DNA of 64,000 nucleotides from Salinibacter ruber DSM 13855. GTDB lineage: Bacteria; Bacteroidota; Rhodothermia; Rhodothermales; Salinibacteraceae. Below the pieces are notes generated by a model, which ran no database searches, was not told the origin of the DNA, and saw nothing but the letters and a program-made list of their open reading frames with translations. The stretch spans positions 3,222,203 through 3,286,202 of the forward strand of contig NC_007677.1 in assembly GCF_000013045.1 (NCBI RefSeq), written 5' to 3'. The position numbers and the translations under genes are program-made. Numbering within the stretch: position 1 is the first letter of the stretch; every line of letters begins with the position of its first letter. Positions 49,076 to 58,244 of this stretch are shown here, one piece after another.

Positions 49076-49723
49076 TTATCGTACCCCAAGAAAGATGCCA
49101 ATGCCGGTCGCGACGACGCCGCCCACCTTCAGGAGGAGGCCCTTCGAGAAGATGCCCTGGTTGCGGAAGCCCTCCTCCCCGTACTTGATCTTGGCGTTGG
49201 CGATCTGGGTGGACAGGATGGTGTTGTTCTGGCGCACGTCGGTCGGCCGCACGACGCCGGACACCTCCATGATGTGCGTCACCCCGTCGATGGTCAGGCG
49301 CCGCTCCCCCTTCACCTCCAGGTTGCCGGCGTTGTTAACGGCCGTCACGCGGGCGGTGAAGGTCCCGTTCAGCACCTCGCTCTGGACGGACTCGTTGCTG
49401 TTCTCCGTCTCGGAACTGACCTCCGTGCCCGCGGAGAAGCTGCCGCTGATGCTTTCGGAGAAGGTTCCGGACCCGCTGCCGTTCAGGCTCGACGAGGAGT
49501 TGCCCTCGTACGAGCTTTCACGCTGGCCGGACGTCTGCTCGTCGATGACGACGGTGATCACATCGCCCGGCTCGCGGGCCACCGGGTCGGCGTACAGCGA
49601 CTGCTCCGCCGCCCGTACGCTCGTGGAGGACTCTTGCCCGTGCGCCGGGGGCGCGCCCGCCAGGCCGAGGGCAAGCGCTAACGTGACGAGAAGCGCACTT
49701 GAGGCACAACGAAATCGAATCAT
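49076..49723 (-). CDS. flgH: Flagellar L-ring protein FlgH (no lipobox)
   Basis: 215 residues from the ATG at 49723. FlgH motifs are clear: GDVITVVIDEQTSGQRESSY, VNNAGNLEVKGERRLTIDG, ITHIMEVSGVVRPTDV-like (VTHIMEVSGVVRPTDV) and NTILSTQIANAKIKYGEEGF, ending with a GLLLKVGGVVATGIGIFLG helix. FlgH forms the outer-membrane ring. Oddity: the N-terminal signal sequence (SSALLVTLALALGLAGAPPA, then HGQES) has no Leu-x-x-Cys lipobox, and there is no Cys at the expected cleavage point. Enterobacterial FlgH is a lipoprotein. The protein here therefore looks like a signal-peptidase-I substrate. Confidence 0.93.
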   Translation of the reverse strand: MIRFRCASSALLVTLALALGLAGAPPAHGQESSTSVRAAEQSLYADPVAREPGDVITVVIDEQTSGQRESSYEGNSSSSLNGSGSGTFSESISGSFSAGTEVSSETENSNESVQSEVLNGTFTARVTAVNNAGNLEVKGERRLTIDGVTHIMEVSGVVRPTDVRQNNTILSTQIANAKIKYGEEGFRNQGIFSKGLLLKVGGVVATGIGIFLGVR

Positions 49724-49770
49724 GGGGCTAATCGGTACGATGAGCAAGAATGCAAGGGAAAACGTCGCTG

Positions 49771-50499
49771 CTACAGTGTTTTGACCCACGTCACCGCCTC
49801 CGCCGTCCGGACGCGGGCCTGGTAGGTCTTGCGCGTGCCGGGGCAGTACACCCGGACCACGTCCTCGACGAAGCCGGTCTCCCGCACCGTGCAGGAGAGC
49901 CGGAAGCGAACCCGGCCGCGCCGGTAGTACATATCGGTGTCGGTGCCGGGGTCCACCGCGTAAGGCGGGCGCACGTCCCGGGCCCGCAGGACGCGCTCCG
50001 GGCGCAGATACCGGTCGGCGACGAGCGCCCCCTTCTTCCGTTGCGCCCGAAACGCCGACGCCCGCAGGGGCTCGCCGTGGAGGTCGCTTACGCGCATCCA
50101 GGTTCGCTCCACGTCCTCGGGCTTCACCGGAGCCCCCTGCTTGATGCGGCTCCGTGTCGTCAGTACCGAGTCGTACCGGGTCACTCGGAGCGTTGCCCAG
50201 CCGGCGTCTTCCCAGTCGCCCGTCGGGGCCTGCGCCCGGACGCGGGCCCGGGTGAGGCCGCCCGTCATGGCCCCCCGATCGGGGAGCTCCAGCCGGAGCC
50301 GGGCCGTGCTGTCGATCGCCCCCCGCACACGGCGCACCCGCACCTCCAGGTGACCGGCGCTCTCCGGGCGACGTGCCGCAATTTTCTGCTCCGCGGCGCG
50401 CCGCACCGCCGCCTCGGCCCCGCCCTCCTGCGCCCGCAGGACCTGCGGCCCACTGGCGGCAAGCAGTCCGAGAAAAATGGAGACGAGAACGCGCTGCAT
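49771..50499 (-). CDS. flgA: Flagellar P-ring assembly chaperone FlgA
   Basis: 242 residues with a signal peptide (RVLVSIFLGLLAASGPQVLR then AQ). The C-terminal half carries the SAF-like FlgA region: LTTRSRIKQGAPVKPEDVER, then VADRYLRPERVLRARDVRPP, a beta-rich segment and the end TYQARVRTAEAVTWVKTL. It helps FlgI polymerise in the periplasm. It lies between flgG and flgH, as in many flg operons. The N-terminal half is poorly conserved. Confidence 0.85.
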   Translation of the reverse strand: MQRVLVSIFLGLLAASGPQVLRAQEGGAEAAVRRAAEQKIAARRPESAGHLEVRVRRVRGAIDSTARLRLELPDRGAMTGGLTRARVRAQAPTGDWEDAGWATLRVTRYDSVLTTRSRIKQGAPVKPEDVERTWMRVSDLHGEPLRASAFRAQRKKGALVADRYLRPERVLRARDVRPPYAVDPGTDTDMYYRRGRVRFRLSCTVRETGFVEDVVRVYCPGTRKTYQARVRTAEAVTWVKTL

Positions 50500-50526
50500 A
50501 CGGGCGAGCGGGGGGCTGGCAGGGAC

Positions 50527-51315
50527 TTACCGCTTCACGTTGTTGGCGGTCTGCATCATTTCGTCGCTGGTGGTCACCATCCGCGAGTTCAACTCGTAGG
50601 TGCGCTGGGCCTGGATCAGGCTCGTCATCTCCTGCACCACCTTCACGTTGCCCTTCTCCAGGAAGCCCTGGCGGACGTTGCCGAGCCCCCCGCGTCCCGG
50701 CGTCCCGATGAAGGGCTCCCCGCTCGACTCCGTCTGCTCGTAGAGGTTGCCCCCCTGTGGCCGCAGGCCGGCGGAGTTGGGAAAGCGGGCGAGCTCCATC
50801 TGCCCCAGCTCCACCATCTCGGACTCCCCCTGCAGCCGCGCCTTCACTGTTCCCTCCTGATCGATGCTGATCTCGACCGCGTTGGGCGGCACGTTGATGT
50901 TCGGCTGCACCTTCAGGCCGGTCTGGGTGACGATGTTGCCCTCGCTGCTGAGGGTAAATGTGCCGTCGCGGGTGTAGGCGAGGGACCCGTCCGGCTGCTG
51001 CACCTGGAAAAACCCGTCGCCGTTGATGGCGAGGTCCAGCGAGTTGCCCGTCTTGGAGAAGCTGCCCTGCGAGAAGTTGCGGACCGTAGCCACGGCGGTG
51101 GTGCCGCTTCCGATTTGGAGCTCCGCCGGCTCGGCGCCGTCGGTCTGGCCCTCCGCGCTGGCCTGCACGTTCTCGTAGAGCAGGTCCTGAAAGACCACAC
51201 GGGACCGCTTGTAGCCGGTCGTGTTGGCGTTGGAGAGGTTGTTGGCAATGTTGTCGATGCTGGTCTGCTGGGCCTGCATTCCCAGCGCAGCCGTCTGGAG
51301 AGAGCGAGGGGGCAT
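50527..51315 (-). CDS. flgG: Flagellar distal rod protein FlgG
   Basis: 262 residues. The N-terminus LQTAALGMQAQQTSIDNIAN, followed by NLSNANTTGYKRSRVVFQDL, is near-consensus FlgG. Then come the core (NFSQGSFSKTGNSLDLAING, DGFFQVQQPDGSLAYTRDG) and the C-terminal helix EMTSLIQAQRTYELNSRMVT followed by TSDEMMQTANNVKR. It makes the long distal rod. It lies 39 nt after flgF. Confidence 0.97.
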   Translation of the reverse strand: MPPRSLQTAALGMQAQQTSIDNIANNLSNANTTGYKRSRVVFQDLLYENVQASAEGQTDGAEPAELQIGSGTTAVATVRNFSQGSFSKTGNSLDLAINGDGFFQVQQPDGSLAYTRDGTFTLSSEGNIVTQTGLKVQPNINVPPNAVEISIDQEGTVKARLQGESEMVELGQMELARFPNSAGLRPQGGNLYEQTESSGEPFIGTPGRGGLGNVRQGFLEKGNVKVVQEMTSLIQAQRTYELNSRMVTTSDEMMQTANNVKR

Positions 51316-51354
51316 AGGCGTCGAGAATCGATGATGCGAGAGAGAGTGCCGGGT

Positions 51355-52080
51355 CTACATGCCGCCGAGCGACTGGGTCGCGCGCCCCAGCACCCCGTCG
51401 GTCGTCTGGATGGTTTTCTGCTGGGCCTCAAACTGGCGCTGGATCTCAATCATGTTGGTCAGCTCGGTCACCGGGTCCACGTTGCTGGTTTCCACCTTGC
51501 CCTGCAGCACGACCGGGTTTTCGGCCGCCTGGGGCTGGGCGTCGCCCGCCGCGAAGGACGCCCCGCTCGTCCGCTCCAGCTGCTCGGGGTTCTCGAACGT
51601 CGCGACGCGAAGGGCCCCGACCTGCTGCTGCCCCGCGGTGATGCGCCCGCTCTTGGAGATGCTGATGTCGCCCCCCTGCTCCACCGGGAGCTGGATCGGC
51701 CCGCCCTCCCCCATCACCTCGCGCCCCTCGGGCGTGCGGAGCGTCCCCTGACTGCCCACGACGAAGTGGCCGGCCCGGGTGTAGCGTTCGGCCCCGCCCC
51801 CGCGGGGTTGGGTGACGAAGAAGCCCTCGTCCCCCAGCGCCACGTCGAGCGGATTGCCGGTCTCCTTGAGGCTGCCGCCCGACAGGTCGTTGGCCTGCTC
51901 CAGGCGCCGGTCGCTGATCGGCGACCCGTCCTTCGTGAGGCGCTCGTTGAGGGCCTCGGTGAAGACGCGGTCCTTCTTGTAGCCGGTGGTGCTGGCGTTG
52001 GCGAGGTTGTTCGCCACCTGCTCCTGCTGGAGTCGCATCTCGCTCATGGCGGCGGCGGCGTTCTGGAACCGGGGAAGCAT
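51355..52080 (-). CDS. flgF: Flagellar basal-body rod protein FlgF
   Basis: 241 residues from the ATG at 52080 (MLPRFQNAAAAMSEMRLQQE). It shows the rod signature QVANNLANASTTGYKKDRVF, then LSGGSLKETGNPLDVALGDE and the C-terminal SNVDPVTELTNMIEIQRQFE. It resembles FlgG but is shorter with a more diverged N-terminus, and lies immediately upstream of flgG, so FlgF is the best assignment. It is the first gene of the rod/ring/junction block. No sigma28- or sigma54-type promoter is evident in the 268 nt before it. Confidence 0.9.
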   Translation of the reverse strand: MLPRFQNAAAAMSEMRLQQEQVANNLANASTTGYKKDRVFTEALNERLTKDGSPISDRRLEQANDLSGGSLKETGNPLDVALGDEGFFVTQPRGGGAERYTRAGHFVVGSQGTLRTPEGREVMGEGGPIQLPVEQGGDISISKSGRITAGQQQVGALRVATFENPEQLERTSGASFAAGDAQPQAAENPVVLQGKVETSNVDPVTELTNMIEIQRQFEAQQKTIQTTDGVLGRATQSLGGM

Positions 52081-52348
52081 GGCGGGCCGGGGGGACGATG
52101 AACGGGATGGTCGGTCGGGCCCCAAAGGCCTTTCAAAGAGCCTACCAGGTTCCACGGGCGGGACGCGCCCCAGCGGCGAGACGGGGCCCGCCTCTGCTCG
52201 GGCACAATTTTCCGACCCGTCACGGCAGATCCTGCCGTCGCCGCGCTGCGGTGGCCTCATCCCCCCCGGCGCCAAAACGAGGGCCCGCGTCCGGCGTACA
52301 CCAGCCAGCCCCCCGCCGCATTCTGTCGCCCCAATCGCCCCGCCCTCC

Positions 52349-53137
52349 ATGACGACGCCTTCGCGGCGCGTTCGACTCGCGCTCCTCTGCGCCCTCGGCC
52401 TGCTCCTCGCGCCGCCGGGGCACGGGCAGACGGCGCCCGCCGCCCCGAGCCCGGGCGACACGGTCCGCACGTCGATGCCGACCGCCCTCTGGGCGTCCGC
52501 CGACGCGGTGGAGCTGACCGCCGCCCTGCCCGCCGATACGTCCCTGGTCGTGGAGGCGGTGCGGGGCGAGCGGCTGCGCGTGCAGGCGGCGTCCGGAACG
52601 GGATGGGTGTCCCGGTCGGCCCTGTCCCCTGTCTCGGGCATCGTCCGGCGCTCGTCCGCGGGGACCGGCGTTCGTCCATCGTGGCGGGCCCGCCTCCCTC
52701 GGGGCCAGGGGCGCGCCCTCGCCCTGCCCCAGCTGGCCCTGTTCCCCGGCCGGGACGGCCCTCCGATCGTGTCCGTGCTCCTCGCCAACCCGTCGCGTCG
52801 CACCATCACGTCCGTGGACCTGGGCCTGGTGCGCTACGACCGGGGCCCCGACTCGACCGCCCAGAACGTCCGTCGACGGACCGTGCGGGTGGTCGGTCCG
52901 CTGGCGCCCCGGGAGCTGGCCGCCTACGACCTTCGGCTCCCCAACGAGGCGCGTCGCCCCTGCGTGGGCGTCCGGCGGGTGCGGGTGGAACGGCTCGACG
53001 GCACGACGGTCGTTTCGGCGCCGCGTCGCCCGGGCCGCCGCCCCAAACGGGGACGCCTCGCCCGTGGAGCCCTCCCCTACGCGGGCGACGACTGCCTCGA
53101 CAGACAGTCCTCTGGAGCGCCGCGGGACATTCCGTAG
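52349..53137 (+). CDS. Secreted protein with an SH3-like segment
   Basis: 262 residues, starting with a signal peptide (RRVRLALLCALGLLLAPPGH then GQ). The segment LWASADAVELTAALPADTSL followed by VVEAVRGERLRVQAASGTGW and VSRSAL has the spacing of a bacterial SH3 domain. The second half (IVSVLLANPSRRTITSVDLG ... PLAPRELAAYDLRLPNEARR, then CVGVRRVRVERLDG) looks like an immunoglobulin-like beta domain. The last 40 residues are Arg/Pro-rich. I do not recognise a characterised family. It diverges from flgF on the opposite strand and has no obvious tie to motility. Confidence 0.7.
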   Translation: MTTPSRRVRLALLCALGLLLAPPGHGQTAPAAPSPGDTVRTSMPTALWASADAVELTAALPADTSLVVEAVRGERLRVQAASGTGWVSRSALSPVSGIVRRSSAGTGVRPSWRARLPRGQGRALALPQLALFPGRDGPPIVSVLLANPSRRTITSVDLGLVRYDRGPDSTAQNVRRRTVRVVGPLAPRELAAYDLRLPNEARRPCVGVRRVRVERLDGTTVVSAPRRPGRRPKRGRLARGALPYAGDDCLDRQSSGAPRDIP

Positions 53138-53637
53138 GGGCCCATCTCGACTCCGCGTCTGTTCCACCTCCCCACGAACGTTCATCTTCCAGGGGACGAA
53201 TAATTCCATCTCTGAACATCCCCTTCGGTGCACAGCCGGGAGAATGGCTCTCCCAGATTCCGGAGCGACCAGTGCTGCCCAAATGTGACCTTTCTATTAA
53301 TCTACTGAAGTGGAAACGCTTTTTCGAAAACACTTTTTTGACATGTCCTTCTCGCCGTGCTAACGTAGGAGGCGTATTTGAATGCAGGTTCATCTTTCCC
53401 TGATTTTCACCGGTCAGGACTGTCGAGGAGCTCGGGGTTTCCTCACCAGTCGCCTGTCGATGTTTTCCCCGGGACGTGCGCATCGAGAGTCTCGCCGCAT
53501 GGCTTGTTTCGTTTTAGGACTCGCAAACAGCGTATAGGATCCGGTGTGAAAGCCGCAGGGCGGGCCTGCGTGCCCGATGCCCTCGCGGTATTCTCAAGAA
53601 TCCGGACTTGCTCTCCGCCATTGCTCTTTCTCCGTCC
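53138..53637. other. 500-nt gene-free region upstream of the susC-like gene
   Basis: This is one of the AT-richer stretches of the window and contains no credible coding frame. It probably holds the promoter and a long 5' leader of the SusC/SusD transcript. A candidate promoter is listed separately. I see no clear riboswitch fold or anti-sigma-regulated element. Confidence 0.6.
53338..53366 (+). promoter_or_regulatory. Candidate housekeeping-type promoter for the SusC/SusD operon
   Basis: TTGACA at 53338-53343 and TAACGT at 53361-53366 with a 17-nt spacer. The -35 is a perfect match to the general bacterial consensus and the -10 is weak. It would give a leader of about 265 nt. Members of this phylum often use a different -7/-33 promoter, so the call is tentative. 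Confidence 0.35.
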
Positions 53638-56541
53638 ATGTTATTGCGTCGCTACCTCCTTTTCGTCGGTCTTCTCCTGTTCGCGCCGCTCGTTGGCCAC
53701 GCCCAATCCACGGGCTCGGTTGCCGGGACGGTAACCGACGCCAATGACCGTCCGCTGCCAGGGGTCAACGTGGCCATTCAGGCCGTCCAGCGGGGCGCGG
53801 CCACCGGCCCCGATGGCAGCTACACAATTTCGGCCCTGGAGCCAGGGCAGTACACCATCCAGGCGTCCCTGGTCGGCTACGAGACCCAGCGGGCAACCGT
53901 GACGGTCGAGGCCGGCGAGAATGTCGTCCAGGACTTCGTTATGACCGCCGCGTCGTTGAACCTGGACGAGGTGGTCGTCACCGGGCAGGGGAGTGAGGTG
54001 TCCCGACGGGCCCTCGGCACGAACGTGTCGACCATCAGCGCCGAGGACATCCAGGAAACCCCGACCACCTCGATCGACAAGCTTCTGCAGGGCCGCGTGC
54101 CCGGCTCCACGATTCGATCGCAGTCGGCCCAGCCCGGACAGGGGGCCCTCATTAACTTTCGGGGCATCACGAGCGTGTTCGCCAATCAGACCCCGGTCAT
54201 CTACGTCGACGGCATCCGCGTCGACAACTCGTCGAGCACCAGCTTTTCGTTCGGCGGGGAGACCACTTCCGCCCTGAGCGAGATTTTGACGAACGACATC
54301 GAGCGCATCGAGATCACGAAAGGAGGGGCCGCGAGCACACTTTACGGCTCCGACGCGGCCAACGGGGTGATCCAGGTCTTCACGGCGGACGGGGAGGCGG
54401 GGGAAACGGAGGTGACGTTCCGGACCCGGCAGGGCGTCGACTTTCCCGTGAGTCGGTTTTTTAAGGACACGGGGTTCTCCTTTCCCGAGACGCGCGAGGA
54501 CGAGGACAGCCCTGACTTTGGCCGCACGAACTACATTGAAAATGAGTTCTTGCGGCGGGGCTACAGCCAGGACTACTACGTCGGGGTCTCCGGCGGGTCG
54601 GAGGCGATTACCTACAACCTGAGCGGGCGTCTGCAGGATGGAAGCGGCGTACAGCCCAACAATAGCAACACGCTGTATGCCCTTCGCGGCAACGTGTCGG
54701 CCGACGTCGCGGAGGAGCTCAGCGTCCAGTTCAACGGCTCCTACACGCGCTCGAACTTCACCCGCCTCTCGAACGGGACCGCGATTGCGGACCCGCTCAC
54801 GATGCTGGAGGTGGGCGACGCCAAGTTCTTCACCGGCACGAACAATCTCCGGGACGCGCTCGACATGGCAACGCTGCCCCAGATCAAAGAGGGCGTGGAC
54901 CGGTACCGGCTCTCGGCCCGGGCGGCGTACCGGCCCAACGAGTTGTTCAATTCAAGCCTAACGGTTGGCATCGATGGCCGGACGAACGAGCAGCGGGCCC
55001 TGTTTCCGAGGGAGGCTGACCCCCTCACCGGCAACACAAATGGGAGCCTGACGCGCTTCAACCGGGACTTCAAGTCGATCACGCTTGAGTACCGGGGCAC
55101 TATCAGCTACCCCCGCGAGGGGCCCGTTACTTCCACCTTCACGTTCGGGGCCCAGGGCTTCCGGGACGAGGAGAGCCAGGTGTGGGCCGAGGCCGAAACC
55201 TTCGCCCTGCCCGGCACCGAGGACGTGGGGGAGGCGGGCAGCGTCGTCGCCGACGAGCTCCGTGAGCAGGTGTTCAACGGAGGGGTCTTCTTCAAGGAAC
55301 AGCTCGGCTATGAAAACCGGCTCTTCCTGAGCACCGGGCTCCGCCTCGACGGAAATAGCGCGTTCGGGGAGGACGTGGGCGTTCAGGTGTACCCGAGCGC
55401 CGAGCTGTCCTACATCCTCACCGACGAGCCGTTTTGGCAGGGCTCCCTGGAGAACGTCCTCTCGCAGCTAAAACTGCGGGCCGCGTGGGGCCAGACCGGG
55501 AAATTCCCCGATCCCTTCACGAGGGACGTGACGTTCCAGGCCACCTCGTTCCGCGGCGCCAGCGCCCCCCGCTTCGACAACCCCGGGAACGCGAACCTGG
55601 GCCCGGAGAAGACCTCCACCCTCGAGGGGGGCTTCGAGAGTTCCTTCTTCGACGGGCGCTTCGGGCTCGACTTTACCGTCTACCAGTCGCGCACGACCAA
55701 CGCGCTCTTCGAGGTGCCCGAGCAGCCCGCCACGGGACGCGGCCTCCAGTTCCGCAACGTCGGGGAGATCCGCAACGTCGGGACGGAGCTCAGTGCCGAC
55801 GTGCGCGTCCTCCAGCTGGAAAACCTCTTCTGGCAGGTCGGCGGCTCGTGGAGCTGGAACCAGAACGAAATGGAGAGCCTCGGCGGGGCGGCCCCCTTCA
55901 ACATCGGCGGCAGTGCCGAGTTTGCCCAGCAGCGCGTGAAGGAGGGGCAGCCCATCGGGGCCTGGCGCGCCACCACCCCGTACGACTCGAACGGCGATGG
56001 GCAACTCGACGCCTCTGAGTTTCGCTTCACGGGAGAGACGCCGTTCCCCGTCCACACGGGCGCCTTCACCACCTCGCTCACGGTCCAGAACTTCCGGCTC
56101 TTTGCCCTGGCCGACTGGGCCACCGGGTCGGAGGTGCTCGACTGGGGCAGCCACTGGGCCTCGTTCAATGGGCTGGAGCGGGCCCCTCGCCCCCAGAAGT
56201 TCGACGAGAACGGCGACCCGATCACCGACGCCGATGGAAACCCCGTCGACTTCTCCACCGCCGAGGCCGGGTCGGCCCTCCTCCAGGACGGCGACTACCT
56301 CAAGCTCCGGGAGGTGACGCTTTCATACAACGTGCCGGGAAGTCTTCTGGACGTCGCCGGCATCGACCAGGGCTCCATCTACGTGACGGGGCGCAATCTG
56401 TGGGCGTTCACGCGCCAGGAGCTGGTGGACCCCGAGCTGGCGGGCCTGACCGACACCGACAATGTGGCGCTTGGGGGCTCACAGAGCATCACGCTCTCGC
56501 CCCCTCGTCAGATTCAGGTCGGCGTTGAAATCACGCTGTAA
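53638..56541 (+). CDS. SusC/RagA-type TonB-dependent outer-membrane transporter
   Basis: 967 residues. A signal peptide (RRYLLFVGLLLFAPLVGHAQ) is followed by the carboxypeptidase-regulatory-like domain (about 26-105: VAGTVTDANDRPLPGVNVAI). The TonB box region (LNLDEVVVTGQ) and the plug (about 120-245, with KLLQGRVPGSTIRSQSAQPG and GGAASTLYGSDAANGVIQVF) come next. A large beta-barrel ends QIQVGVEITL. The SusC-specific plug signature (DIERIEITKGGAASTLYG) is present. It imports a substrate captured by the SusD-like lipoprotein encoded 62 nt downstream. Two secreted peptidase genes follow, so peptides are the likely substrate (inference, as in the RagAB system). Confidence 0.93.
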   Translation: MLLRRYLLFVGLLLFAPLVGHAQSTGSVAGTVTDANDRPLPGVNVAIQAVQRGAATGPDGSYTISALEPGQYTIQASLVGYETQRATVTVEAGENVVQDFVMTAASLNLDEVVVTGQGSEVSRRALGTNVSTISAEDIQETPTTSIDKLLQGRVPGSTIRSQSAQPGQGALINFRGITSVFANQTPVIYVDGIRVDNSSSTSFSFGGETTSALSEILTNDIERIEITKGGAASTLYGSDAANGVIQVFTADGEAGETEVTFRTRQGVDFPVSRFFKDTGFSFPETREDEDSPDFGRTNYIENEFLRRGYSQDYYVGVSGGSEAITYNLSGRLQDGSGVQPNNSNTLYALRGNVSADVAEELSVQFNGSYTRSNFTRLSNGTAIADPLTMLEVGDAKFFTGTNNLRDALDMATLPQIKEGVDRYRLSARAAYRPNELFNSSLTVGIDGRTNEQRALFPREADPLTGNTNGSLTRFNRDFKSITLEYRGTISYPREGPVTSTFTFGAQGFRDEESQVWAEAETFALPGTEDVGEAGSVVADELREQVFNGGVFFKEQLGYENRLFLSTGLRLDGNSAFGEDVGVQVYPSAELSYILTDEPFWQGSLENVLSQLKLRAAWGQTGKFPDPFTRDVTFQATSFRGASAPRFDNPGNANLGPEKTSTLEGGFESSFFDGRFGLDFTVYQSRTTNALFEVPEQPATGRGLQFRNVGEIRNVGTELSADVRVLQLENLFWQVGGSWSWNQNEMESLGGAAPFNIGGSAEFAQQRVKEGQPIGAWRATTPYDSNGDGQLDASEFRFTGETPFPVHTGAFTTSLTVQNFRLFALADWATGSEVLDWGSHWASFNGLERAPRPQKFDENGDPITDADGNPVDFSTAEAGSALLQDGDYLKLREVTLSYNVPGSLLDVAGIDQGSIYVTGRNLWAFTRQELVDPELAGLTDTDNVALGGSQSITLSPPRQIQVGVEITL

Positions 56542-56603
56542 CGCACCGCCGCCCTTCCCCCTCCCCCCTTCCGCTTCTCCCTGCCGCCCCCCCCCCACAG
56601 ACC

Positions 56604-58091
56604 ATGACCGACCGCTATCGCCCTCTCGCCGTTGCCACGATCGTCGTCGCACTTGCCCTCGTCGGGTGTGATGCCCTCGACCCCTCGCAGGTCGACAATC
56701 CCCGTACGACCGACGAGGACCTCGCCCAGGCCGAGCGCCCCACGACGGCCCTCCTCGACGGCCTGCGGGCACAGTTTGCCCGGGCCCTCGGCGCGACCAT
56801 CTTGACCACCGAACTTGCCGCCGACAACTACTCGGTCAACGGCACCGGCCTCGGCGGCAACACGCTCGACTTCCCCAACAACCTGACCCCGAACGTTGCC
56901 GTCCTGAATACGACCAACCAGGACGGGCTGTACTGGAACACCCAGGAGCTCCGGGCCCAGGGCGACTTTCTGCTCGAAGAGATTGCCCCGGGCGACGACA
57001 ACGCCACCGCGGCACAGCTCGCAGAGGCCCGCTACTACCGGGGCATGGCGTTCCTCCTCCAGGGCGAAAACTTTGGGGCCGTCCCCACGGCGGCTGACAC
57101 CGCCGCCGTCCCCGCCGCTACCCTTCTCGACAATGCCCGGGCCGACTTCGAGGCGGCCCTGGCGAGCACGGCATCCGACGCCGACCTCGCCGTCCGGCTC
57201 AACGCGGCCCTCGCCCGCACCCACCGCGCCCTCGGCAACGTGGCAGAGGCCCGGAGCTACGCGCAGGCCGCCCTCGATGCGGGTGGGGATGCGTTTCTCA
57301 TCGAGCAGCCCTACGACGCGGACAACCTCGACAACGCGCCGCACGACTACCTGGTGCAGCGGTCGCTGCAGGAGATGCAGCCGCTCCCCCGACTCGACTT
57401 TCTCGACCCGAAGTACGTCAACGAAAACTCTCCCATCCCGGTCGCGTCCGCCGAAGAGATGCGGTTGATTCTCGCCGAAGCGGCCCTCGCCGACGACGAT
57501 CCCTCCGGGGCCCGGACGGAGCTCAAGACGGCCATCGGCGTCGCGGAGGACCGCGGCCGTGTGACCTTTGAGGACGGCGACGAGCGGCTCAACAACGCCC
57601 TCAACACCCGCCCGGACACCTCGGCCCTTCAGGTTCGCTTCGAGCCGGGCACCCCACTCGTCGACGACCTCGTGCTCAACCGCCCGGGAACGGTGACGAC
57701 CCCCACCGTCTCCGGGACTCACGTCACCGCCGCACAAGTTGACGCCGCGTCGGGCACAGACCTTCTCCGGCTCCTGTACCTCCTCCGCCAGGAGATTCTG
57801 TTGCTGGAGGGGCACCGGCTGCATGACCTTGGCATCCGCCTCCCGATGATGCTCCGGGAGATTGACACCAACCCCGCCATCAGCGCCGGCGATCCGGGCA
57901 CGGAGGCGAGCGTGCCCGCGTGGATTCCGCCCCAGAACGAGCTCGACCTGTACGAGCCGTCGATCATCTACGAGAACGGCGACAGCGGTCCCCTCACCAC
58001 CACCGAGGTGACGATGCTGCACGACATGAATCGCGTTCTCGCCGAGGAGCGCGGCCTCGTGATCGAAAACCCGATGGTGCCAGGCCAGTAG
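56604..58091 (+). CDS. SusD/RagB-like outer-membrane lipoprotein
   Basis: 495 residues. A lipoprotein signal peptide (AVATIVVALALVGC) has the modified Cys at C22. The helical, TPR-like SusD core follows: EARYYRGMAFLLQGENFGAV, NAALARTHRALGNVAEARSY, then VASAEEMRLILAEAALADDD and LLYLLRQEILLLEGHRLHDL, the last being a recognisable SusD motif near the C-terminus. It forms the lid over the SusC barrel and selects substrate. It is cotranscribed with the upstream transporter gene, judging by the 62-nt gap. Confidence 0.88.
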   Translation: MTDRYRPLAVATIVVALALVGCDALDPSQVDNPRTTDEDLAQAERPTTALLDGLRAQFARALGATILTTELAADNYSVNGTGLGGNTLDFPNNLTPNVAVLNTTNQDGLYWNTQELRAQGDFLLEEIAPGDDNATAAQLAEARYYRGMAFLLQGENFGAVPTAADTAAVPAATLLDNARADFEAALASTASDADLAVRLNAALARTHRALGNVAEARSYAQAALDAGGDAFLIEQPYDADNLDNAPHDYLVQRSLQEMQPLPRLDFLDPKYVNENSPIPVASAEEMRLILAEAALADDDPSGARTELKTAIGVAEDRGRVTFEDGDERLNNALNTRPDTSALQVRFEPGTPLVDDLVLNRPGTVTTPTVSGTHVTAAQVDAASGTDLLRLLYLLRQEILLLEGHRLHDLGIRLPMMLREIDTNPAISAGDPGTEASVPAWIPPQNELDLYEPSIIYENGDSGPLTTTEVTMLHDMNRVLAEERGLVIENPMVPGQ

Positions 58092-58244
58092 CTCCGTCTC
58101 CATGTGTTTCCCAGCACCGCCCCGTTTCTCCGCCGGCCGCGGGGGAACGGGTTCGGTGTATCACGGCGCCTCCCGTCCGTGTTCTGCCGTTCTCCGCCTG
58201 GAACGTACACTCCGACTCTTTTCACTTTGCCGCTCCGTCTCGTC

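Noticed and set aside
49074-49082. CGATAA on the minus strand after flgA/flgH
   Set aside because: It is the last codons and stop of flgH, and no -35 lies at the required distance.
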